A stretch of DNA of 46,845 nt from Prevotella sp. GTDB lineage: Bacteria; Bacteroidota; Bacteroidia; Bacteroidales; Bacteroidaceae. The notes beneath the pieces were generated by a model that saw nothing but the letters and a program-made list of their open reading frames with translations, was not told where the DNA came from and did no database searches. Where the stretch lies: assembly GCA_021636625.1 (NCBI GenBank), contig JAJWLX010000023.1, positions 1 through 46,845 of the forward strand. The letters are read 5' to 3'. The translations under genes and the position numbers were made by a program. Below are positions 42,001 through 46,845 of the stretch, in pieces (position 1 is the stretch's first letter; each line of letters opens with the position of its first letter).

Positions 42001-42474
42001 TGGGATGGCAAGCAGTATGATGATGGTATCATTCCTGAAGCAATCATGCCAGGCGGTGTAACGATCAATACTCCTACAGGTAATTATACCATTGCTGAAG
42101 GTGGTGAGCTGTATGCCGACTTGGTTAAGAGAGGAATTGTAGATCCACAGCACGCTTCATCATGGAACTATTGGAACAATTCATGGGGTCGTGCAGCTGT
42201 ATGGAAGAACAACGACTGGTTCCATGAGTTGAACTACATCGCATTGCGTGAGGTTTCCCTGAGCTATCGTATGCCTCAGAGCATCGCCAACAAGATTGGT
42301 GCTTCTAACCTCAGCTTCGTTTTGACTGGTCGTAACTTGGGTTACTTGTTGAATTCATTACCAAACAACTTCAACCCAGAGTCTATGCGTGGTACACAGT
42401 CTGGTCAGTTCATGATCCGTTCTGTCAGCCCATACACAGCAAGCTATACATTTACAATCAGCGCAACATTCTAA
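39088..42474 (+). CDS. SusC-family TonB-dependent outer-membrane transporter
   Basis: The 1128-residue protein has a signal peptide ending SAGAAYAGIP. A CarboxypepD_reg-like domain follows at about 45-115 (GIVKDATGETVIGASVLVKG; LDGNFELKGVKKGTVLRISYVGYE). The TonB-box-like segment LNEVVVTALGMKRETKALGYAV lies at about 117-138, then a plug (about 130-260: SALQGKVAGVDIS, IRGASTLSSNNQPIYVVDG, VLKGAAATALYGSRGLNGAVVITTK), and a large beta-barrel to the terminal aromatic strand SYTFTISATF. There is no N-terminal STN signalling domain, so an ECF anti-sigma partnership is unlikely. It pairs with the SusD-like lipoprotein 20 bp downstream. The imported glycan or peptide is unknown; fucose operon proximity hints at a fucosylated ligand, but a terminator and a promoter separate the two units. 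Confidence 0.95.
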   Translation: MAKTNKTMNLAFALMVGSAGAAYAGIPAVNGVQNVQQDETCTGIVKDATGETVIGASVLVKGTTTGTVTDLDGNFELKGVKKGTVLRISYVGYETQEVVFNGKPLNVTLKDDAKSLNEVVVTALGMKRETKALGYAVTELKGENLDKNLVNPVSALQGKVAGVDISGSDGGLFGSAKILIRGASTLSSNNQPIYVVDGVILDNGVKNGDADWSQNDTDWGNELKNLNPDDFESVSVLKGAAATALYGSRGLNGAVVITTKSGKGKKGLGINFSQTFGIDHVYGGPDFQNVRGDGWMSGYANCKSSGNMQDTDSFYLNADGKRSVAFPEEERGFSWGPKFDGQPIEFYDYSTVNYSPYKNNFTDAYDDAFNTNTNIAVSGANDKTSFYTSMSYKYANGTTPNNSFSRLSLMAKASHKITNKVELEAGITFANSNPKQGGMTNFGECFIDGTFSRMYDTRYWRSRYKGSHGGLASTAYNDEYGNAPGRGVWWSIYENEYSQKETSVRPNVKITADLTNWLKFSAEGNYNYYYKRSESKELGSGYANEGGAYGLGQYTKEQTNLNANFSWNKAVSDFNISGFVRGEYYHNFQQESSMSTQGGLIVPGQYFIGNSKETPSASATISGEKTIMSIAGQLALSWKDQVYLDVTGRNDWSSSLVYTDKHGNFSYFYPSVSGSWLIHETFRGKLPSWISFAKIRASWAQVGNDTDAYRINSAYNIYGIDKTYGLQVPDTSYDPNLKPERKNSWEVGIDWRFLNNRIGIDATYYRENTKNQIMSISVPSISGLSNQVVNAGNIQNQGVELALNTTPIQTKDWEWDLNFTYTKNKSKIVSLHENVANYISLVGMPSYGNFRIGSVAKVGGEYGLLMSDATPKYDEKTGLPILETASYNGRHAVYYSRSGVEKEVGSIQPDFLGSVNTTLKYKNWSLSASLDMRFGGMVAIYGSHYGTAYGYLKSSLNGTDAEHGGITYTSIWDGKQYDDGIIPEAIMPGGVTINTPTGNYTIAEGGELYADLVKRGIVDPQHASSWNYWNNSWGRAAVWKNNDWFHELNYIALREVSLSYRMPQSIANKIGASNLSFVLTGRNLGYLLNSLPNNFNPESMRGTQSGQFMIRSVSPYTASYTFTISATF

Positions 42475-42494
42475 TTTTATAAAAATTGAAGATT

Positions 42495-44444
42495 ATGAAA
42501 TCAAATAAGTTAATAATGGCGGCACTCGCAGTTGGTCTGACTTTCACCGCTACCAGCTGCCGAGATGATTTCGCTGAAACAAATACCAATCCATCTGCCG
42601 TAACAAAGGGAGAAATCTCTTATTTGTTTGCAGAGGCTGTGAATAAATTCGATCCACAACCATATCTGGAGTACTACTACAATGCTCCTATGAAATACCA
42701 GTGGGCAGGAATGGGTATGTCTGCCAGCGGAGCTGGTGAAGGCATTCTGACCTTAACATTGGATGGTGACCAGTCTTGGCAGTATCAAAACGTACTGCGC
42801 GTTCTCACCGCCATGGAGAACCAGTACGAGTCTTTAGACGATAACCAGAAAAAGCAGCAAATAGGCTACGTGAAGGGTGCTCAAATCATGAGCATTTATC
42901 TGGGTCTTTTCGGAACCGACCTGTATGGTGATATTCCTTACAAGGAGGCATGTAAAGCTGCCTACGGCGGTACTCTTACCCCTGGATATGACACAGTAGA
43001 AAGCCTGTATGATCTCTGGCTTACACAATTGGATGAGTGCATCGCAGCCTTCACATCTGACGATGTAATCATCAAGTCTGAGCAAGACGTAGTTTGCGGT
43101 GGTGACAAGGCAAAGTGGGCAAAATTTGCCAATTCCCTGAAGCTCAGAATTGCAGTTCGCCTTTTGGCTCAGAATCCAACCAAGGCTAAGCAGATTGCTG
43201 CTGCTGTAGAAAGTGCTTCTTGTGGCTACTTGAACACCAACAGTGATGATATCCTTTTCAATAAGGGTGTTAACAAGTTGACTGGTGATGATGGCTATAT
43301 CTTCGACCGCATCTACCACTGGAGCAATGGATTCACAGGCTGCGTCGGTTCTCAGTCTGTCATCAACTTCATGGTTGACAACAAGGACCCACGTGTACGT
43401 TTCTTCTACACCAAGAACCAATGGAACTCTAAGATTGTCCAGGGTTACTATGATGCAGGATTGGAAATTCCAGACTTCATCGAAAAGAACGTAGAATACA
43501 CCACTGGTGCAGACGGCAAGAAGAAGTTTGTCAAGTGGAAGGGTATGGGTGAGCCATGGGTACGCTACTATGGTCTGACCGAGGACTGGAACGCTCAGCT
43601 CGACGAGACTGGTAAATACAAATGGTATTTCCCTTCACAGTATGCTAACGCAGACAAGGAGTTGTACCTCCACAACAAGGAAGGCAAGAATCCTCAGGGC
43701 TATACAGCTTACTCTATCCTTAACCGTATGATGATCATTGGTCGTCAATATTCTTCTGCATCTCAGGTTGAGGCTGCAACATTGCCAGACGATACCTATA
43801 CATTCACTACAAAGGACCGTCCTTGGTATGGTTTGTATATGAGTGCAGCAGAGACCAACTTGTACTTGGCTGAGTTTGCAATGCTCAACAATGACGAGGC
43901 AAAGGCAAAGAAGTATTACGACAATGCTCTTGCTCTCTCTTGTAACACCTACAATACATTGGCTAAGGACAACCAGGTAGCTTACTACAGCACCGTTACA
44001 GGCTGCTTCGGTTACGACAAGGAGAACGAGAAGCCTATCGACTTGCAGGATGGTGAGATTGACGATATGATGCAAAGCGACAAGTATGCCTTCACAGGTA
44101 CAGCTGCAGAAAAGTTGGAGAAGATTTATCTTCAGGAGATGCTGAACTTCACTCTCTATCCAAATGAGCTCTTCGTAACAGCACGTCGTTCTGGTTATCC
44201 AAGTTATAACTCAACAATTCTGCCACGTAAGAGCTACTCTGAGGTTCCTGCCAACAAGATTCCTCGTCGCTTCCCTACTGGTAATATCAGCCAGACTGAT
44301 ATCATGAAGGGTATCAAGGAAGAGGCTTACAAGGCACAGGGCTTGACCGTCACTACTTCAGGTCTCTACAATGAGGTTCTTGCAACAGAACGTCTGTGGC
44401 AAGACCAGGGTGCTCCAGCATGGGGTGCAGGAAGTGCAAAATAA
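42495..44444 (+). CDS. SusD/RagB-family outer-membrane lipoprotein
   Basis: The 649-residue surface lipoprotein has the lipobox TFTATSCRDDF (Cys about residue 22) and starts FAETNTNPSAVTKGEISYLFAEAVNKF. That N-terminus and the overall pattern point to the SusD-like_2 group (PF12771). The TPR-like helices appear in blocks such as GYVKGAQIMSIYLGLFGTDLYGDIPYKEA (about 120-148), KWAKFANSLKLRIAVRL (about 207-223) and WYGLYMSAAETNLYLAEFAMLNND. The C-terminal part has YLQEMLNFTLYPNELFVTARRSGYPSY. ATG 42495 is chosen over the TTG at 42486. It acts as the lid and ligand-binding partner of the SusC-like channel. No glycoside hydrolase follows, so the unit is a minimal SusCD pair. Confidence 0.95.
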   Translation: MKSNKLIMAALAVGLTFTATSCRDDFAETNTNPSAVTKGEISYLFAEAVNKFDPQPYLEYYYNAPMKYQWAGMGMSASGAGEGILTLTLDGDQSWQYQNVLRVLTAMENQYESLDDNQKKQQIGYVKGAQIMSIYLGLFGTDLYGDIPYKEACKAAYGGTLTPGYDTVESLYDLWLTQLDECIAAFTSDDVIIKSEQDVVCGGDKAKWAKFANSLKLRIAVRLLAQNPTKAKQIAAAVESASCGYLNTNSDDILFNKGVNKLTGDDGYIFDRIYHWSNGFTGCVGSQSVINFMVDNKDPRVRFFYTKNQWNSKIVQGYYDAGLEIPDFIEKNVEYTTGADGKKKFVKWKGMGEPWVRYYGLTEDWNAQLDETGKYKWYFPSQYANADKELYLHNKEGKNPQGYTAYSILNRMMIIGRQYSSASQVEAATLPDDTYTFTTKDRPWYGLYMSAAETNLYLAEFAMLNNDEAKAKKYYDNALALSCNTYNTLAKDNQVAYYSTVTGCFGYDKENEKPIDLQDGEIDDMMQSDKYAFTGTAAEKLEKIYLQEMLNFTLYPNELFVTARRSGYPSYNSTILPRKSYSEVPANKIPRRFPTGNISQTDIMKGIKEEAYKAQGLTVTTSGLYNEVLATERLWQDQGAPAWGAGSAK

Positions 44445-44460
44445 TATTTAAATACATAGG

Positions 44461-44497
44461 GTATGGGGACACATCAGTGTTCCCATACTTTGTTTTT
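44461..44497 (+). terminator. Terminator after susD-like gene
   Basis: GTATGGGGACAC (44461-44472) pairs with GTGTTCCCATAC (44477-44488) with one wobble pair, then TTTGTTTTT. Confidence 0.88.
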
Positions 44498-44515
44498 ATC
44501 TAATTCTGAAATCAA

Positions 44516-45166
44516 ATGAAAACAAGATTTTCCTTATTGTTATTTTCTTTCTTGAGTCTTGCAAGCTATGCGCAAAACAAGACGGTGCTTCTTTATCCAG
44601 TGTATCAGAAGGGAACTATCTATATGAATGGGAATCAGGAAGTAAGAGTTCCGCTGAATTATGATGCAGGCAAGCACTGCGTGATGTATCAGCAAAACGG
44701 AGAGAACATGATTCTGATGAATACCCAGTCGGTAGATAGCATGAAGATTGCCCAAGATCTCTTTTGCAGAATCAAGAACAAATTCTATCAGGTAATCAGT
44801 TATCCTCAGGGAAAGCTTCTGATTGACTGGGATCTTGACAAAGTGAATGTGGGGTATAAAGGAGCCTATGGAACAGTATCACAGGCACGTTCGCAGTCTG
44901 TCAATCTCTCTCTTATGGAAGGACAAGAATATTCTGCCAACAAACCAGATACCCAACAGGATGTTTATAAAACCAGAAACAACAACAAATATCTTCTGCT
45001 GAAGAATGACAAACTGAGTCATTTCAGCAACAAGAAGTCTTTGCTCAAACTGTTTCCTAACAATCAGAAAGAAATAGAAGAAATCATCAGGAAACACAAT
45101 ACTGACTTCGTGAAAGCCGAAGACATCATTGCCCTTACTGCTGATATTCTCCCATTGCTTCCATAA
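44516..45166 (+). CDS. Secreted protein of unknown function
   Basis: The 216-residue product has a signal peptide (FSLLLFSFLSLASYAQNK) cleaved after Ala-Gln, and no lipobox, so it is probably periplasmic or secreted. Residues about 20-120 look beta-rich (TVLLYPVYQKGTIYMNGNQEVRVPLNYDAGK; NMILMNTQSVDSMKI). The last 70 residues hold a helical stretch, FSNKKSLLKLFPNNQKEIEEIIRKHNTDFVKAEDIIALT. A similar tail is found at the end of many uncharacterised Bacteroidota secreted proteins, from general memory. I do not recognise a named domain. It starts 71 bp after the SusD-like gene but beyond a terminator, so shared regulation is uncertain. Confidence 0.8.
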   Translation: MKTRFSLLLFSFLSLASYAQNKTVLLYPVYQKGTIYMNGNQEVRVPLNYDAGKHCVMYQQNGENMILMNTQSVDSMKIAQDLFCRIKNKFYQVISYPQGKLLIDWDLDKVNVGYKGAYGTVSQARSQSVNLSLMEGQEYSANKPDTQQDVYKTRNNNKYLLLKNDKLSHFSNKKSLLKLFPNNQKEIEEIIRKHNTDFVKAEDIIALTADILPLLP

Positions 45167-45226
45167 AACTCCCCCCCCTCCATTTCCTAGGTACAACAGA
45201 GAAATTCAGCACAAAAATTGCAAAAC

Positions 45227-45387
45227 ACTCTTCACCCTTCACCAATCCATTATAACCATCTGATATACAGAAGTTTTAATAGGGTGAAGAGTCAGTTTGA
45301 CTCTTCACCACTCTTCACCCCCTCTTCACCTTATTAATTTTTCCGTTTCTACAGCATCCTTCTTATAGATTCCGGCGGGTGAAGAGT
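45227..45387. repeat. GGTGAAGAGT/ACTCTTCACC repeats, left flank
   Basis: The decamer appears as ACTCTTCACC at 45227, 45300 and 45310 (plus CCTCTTCACC at 45321) and as GGTGAAGAGT at 45283 and 45378. The 45283 and 45300 copies form a perfect 10-bp stem with a 7-nt loop. The rest of the 374-bp gap between the two genes is AT-rich and holds no other gene. Confidence 0.8.
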
Positions 45388-45442
45388 GAGCGTTTTTAAT
45401 ATAAAAAAACTTAAAGAAAGTACATTTTTGCTGATACTTTCG

Positions 45443-45450
45443 TATATTTG
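45443..45450 (+). promoter_or_regulatory. Candidate -7 element for the lipoprotein gene
   Basis: TATATTTG lies 90 bp upstream of the ATG; a TTTTTG at 45425-45430 is too close to serve as a standard -33. Confidence 0.4.
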
Positions 45451-45540
45451 TATCTGAATATCACAGGCAGTAGCAATTGATGGCATTTACTGCAATAGTT
45501 CATTGTCTGCCTATATGTAAAATCTTAACTGCTTATAATT

Positions 45541-46215
45541 ATGACTAAGAAGTTTTTATCATTCGTACTCACAATTGCTTGTTCCCTCTTATTGGGAAGT
45601 TGTGAGAACTCAGAGGGTTTAATCATTGAGGACAGCAAGCTGGACATGAGTCTTTTCTCCCAGACCTATACCATCGACGATGAGGGATGTTGTGTCCTCA
45701 AGGGTGCTAAGCCAATTACCAGAGGCGAAGTACAAAGCAAGGTCTTGAACTATGGCTGGAAGTCAATAGCCACTTACGAGGTGCTGGCTAATGGTAAATT
45801 GAGCAAAGAGGAGTTTTGGAAAGACATGGTTGGAGGCAGTCCTACCCACTATTGGTTTGAATCGTCGCAGCAGCTCGTTCAGTATTTCTATATGGATGCG
45901 AAGCCTGCTTTTTGCTTCCGAAATGTTCCATGGTCGTATGATGCAACCAAAGGTTTCATCCTTTGCGGAAACGACAAATCGGCAACAGCTGACCAATACA
46001 AGCAGATTCTCAAACTTGTAGAATCGGACGGCAGAACATTGATGTACACCATACAGAAGATTGCCACAATCAGCGATGGGGACAATGGTTATAAACCAGT
46101 TTATGCCATGATTGTCTATAAGCGTCTGACCGATGATGAGCTGAAAAAGATGCAAGAGTCCTACAACTATGATTTGAACGCAGACAATTCAGTCCCAGAC
46201 AACAGTAAGTTTTAA
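45541..46215 (+). CDS. Lipoprotein of unknown function flanked by decamer repeats
   Basis: The 224-residue protein has a lipoprotein signal, LSFVLTIACSLLLGSCENSEG (lipobox Cys about residue 21). Beyond it, ITRGEVQSKVLNYGWKSIATYEV, then LSKEEFWKDMVGGSPTHYWFES, then FCFRNVPWSYDATKGFILCGN and KPVYAMIVYKRLTDDELKKMQESY suggest a compact mixed alpha/beta domain. Several aromatic residues and two spaced cysteine pairs (CC near residue 49) are notable. I do not recognise a family. It is bracketed on both sides by GGTGAAGAGT repeats, as if it sits in a small exchangeable or repeat-bounded cassette. Confidence 0.78.
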   Translation: MTKKFLSFVLTIACSLLLGSCENSEGLIIEDSKLDMSLFSQTYTIDDEGCCVLKGAKPITRGEVQSKVLNYGWKSIATYEVLANGKLSKEEFWKDMVGGSPTHYWFESSQQLVQYFYMDAKPAFCFRNVPWSYDATKGFILCGNDKSATADQYKQILKLVESDGRTLMYTIQKIATISDGDNGYKPVYAMIVYKRLTDDELKKMQESYNYDLNADNSVPDNSKF

Positions 46216-46228
46216 ATCCTGCACACAA

Positions 46229-46322
46229 GGTGAAGAGTGGTGAAGAGTGAGTAAGCACTCTTCACCTCCCGAAACCCCAGTGTTTATCGGGGTTTCGGGC
46301 GCAAAGGTGAAGGGTGAAGAGT
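46229..46322. repeat. GGTGAAGAGT repeats and hairpins, right flank
   Basis: GGTGAAGAGT occurs at 46229, 46239 and 46313, with ACTCTTCACC at 46257 and a variant GGTGAAGGG at 46306. Copies 46239 and 46257 form a perfect 10-bp stem with an 8-nt loop, mirroring the left flank. Nested just after it is a perfect 11-bp hairpin, CCCGAAACCCC (46268-46278) with 46289-46299. Confidence 0.8.
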
Positions 46323-46532
46323 AAAAAAGAGATTAGGATTCTATACGACGCATCAGAAGAAAGCCTGATACGCCAATTCCTCCAATACGAGAGGACGCAT
46401 CGTTTCTTGCCTCGCCTTGGCATTATATTGCCCTGTACTAGAGCAATATCTTGCCAAGGCGAGGTAAAATATGAAAAGAGGACAGAAGCATTACTACGAA
46501 TGTGGTAGGGCTGAATTAAGCTTCATTTTTAA
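46323..46532. other. Intergenic region with one long inverted repeat
   Basis: No credible gene; a 64-codon frame here has no recognisable features. The notable structure is a 22-bp inverted repeat, 46410-46431 with 46443-46464, two mismatches, 11-nt loop, with outer core CCTCGCCTTGGCA. It is not followed by a T-run. Confidence 0.6.
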
Positions 46533-46649
46533 AACACGGACAAATTGAATTTGTCCGGACAAATTGTCCAGCACTTCATAAATCATTCATTTCTAACAAC
46601 TTATAAGCGTCCGGGCAAAAGAGCCGGACAAATTCAATTTGTCCGTGTT
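46533..46649. mobile_element. MITE-like element with 26-bp perfect terminal inverted repeats
   Basis: Arms 46533-46558 and 46624-46649 are perfect 26-bp reverse complements separated by 65 bp, giving a 117-bp element with no coding capacity. Each arm is itself a palindrome (GGACAAATTGAATTTGTCC), and a third small palindrome, GGACAAATTGTCC, overlaps the left arm. ATTTTT occurs on both outer edges (46525-46530 and 46650-46655) and could be a target duplication, though one side is part of a longer T-run and two bases (AA) intervene on the left. A strong bidirectional terminator is the alternative reading. Confidence 0.55.
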
Positions 46650-46699
46650 ATTTTTTTAGCCCATTTTTGCTTAAAAACAATGGGCTATGATGCCAAAAT

Positions 46700-46757
46700 C
46701 TATGAGCTACAGGAAAGAAAACTATGAGTTGCAGGAAAGAAAACTATGACTTAGATT
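46700..46757. repeat. 22-bp tandem repeat at the 3' end of a minus-strand frame
   Basis: CTATGAG(C/T)T(A/G)CAGGAAAG-type units start at 46700 and 46722 (20 of 22 positions identical), and CTATGAC at 46744 begins a third, all in exact 22-bp phase. Confidence 0.75.
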
Positions 46758-46845
46758 CGTTAACATAAAGCTCTAAAGCAGCCAAAGGAGAATAAGAGAG
46801 GTTGGAACGTAAACAGTTGGGAATGAGCAGATTTGCACAAAGTTG
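46744..46845 (-). CDS. C-terminal end of an unidentified protein (partial at window edge)
   Basis: On the minus strand 33 codons are open from the right edge to a TAG at 46746-46744. The translation contains CANLLIPNCLRSNLSYSP and ends LAALELYVNESKS, a plausible helical C-terminus. The stop codon lies inside the third unit of the 22-bp repeat. I cannot name the family, and the frame is too short to prove it is coding. Confidence 0.35.
   Translation of the reverse strand, partial: QLCANLLIPNCLRSNLSYSPLAALELYVNESKS

Noticed and set aside
46314..46508. 64-codon plus-strand frame in the accessory tail
   Set aside because: It starts inside the decamer repeats, spans a long inverted repeat and has no upstream signals or recognisable features.

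Overview
The window looks like a chromosomal segment of a gut Bacteroidota bacterium, most likely Prevotella/Segatella (S. copri-like). The signs are promoters of the Bacteroidota type (TTTG or TTG, about 19-21 bp, then TAnnTTTG), a SusC/SusD pair, fimbrillin-family lipoproteins with DUF3575 and DUF5119 partners, a short menaquinone-type MenF, and an L-fucose operon close to the Bacteroides type. I see no rRNA, tRNA or CRISPR array. Species assignment is inference from gene content only.

Layout. (a) 1-5000: an unrecognised acidic protein; a decayed AAA-ATPase-like/DUF1703 gene that has lost its nuclease core; a PD-(D/E)XK (Rpn/PDDEXK_2) protein; and intergenic DNA rich in palindromes and 22-bp-period arrays. 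(b) 5001-13170: a minus-strand fimbrial operon (DUF3575/OmpA-like protein, DUF5119 anchor-like lipoprotein, fimbrillin, very large fimbrillin with a C-terminal glycine-rich domain like that of ALK/LTK). Upstream lies a 186-bp segment bounded by inverted tyrosine-recombinase core sites. The segment carries a promoter that now points away from the operon, and a tyrosine recombinase gene sits directly beside it. This reads as a self-contained phase-variation switch, currently in the predicted OFF orientation. (c) 13200-18600: HAD hydrolase, PiT phosphate transporter with a PhoU-like tail, Hsp20, and a queuosine-precursor transporter plus QueF under a preQ1-I riboswitch whose pseudoknot ends 3 nt before the start codon. 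(d) 18700-23130: minus-strand menaquinone operon (hotdog thioesterase, MenF, MenD, MenB). (e) 23160-31800: secreted alpha-N-acetylglucosaminidase with a membrane HGSNAT-like acyltransferase, then housekeeping genes lysS, gpsA, pgi and a HAD phosphatase/mutase. (f) 31880-38880: L-fucose utilisation, with a secreted GH29 fucosidase followed by isomerase, aldolase, kinase and symporter. (g) 38940-46845: SusC/SusD pair, two secreted or lipoprotein unknowns, and an accessory tail full of short repeats, nested palindromes, a MITE-like element and the end of an unidentified minus-strand gene.

How the genes work together. Fucose is released by the GH29 enzyme, imported by FucP and converted to DHAP plus lactaldehyde by FucI, FucK and FucA. 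The SusCD pair next door probably supplies a glycan, but its substrate cannot be read from sequence. NAGLU with an HGSNAT-like enzyme resembles the acetylate-then-cleave step of lysosomal heparan sulfate breakdown. The most interesting items are the invertible fimbrial promoter, the fimbrillin/glycine-rich fusion, the preQ1 riboswitch, and four unrelated tandem arrays that all share an exact 22-bp period.
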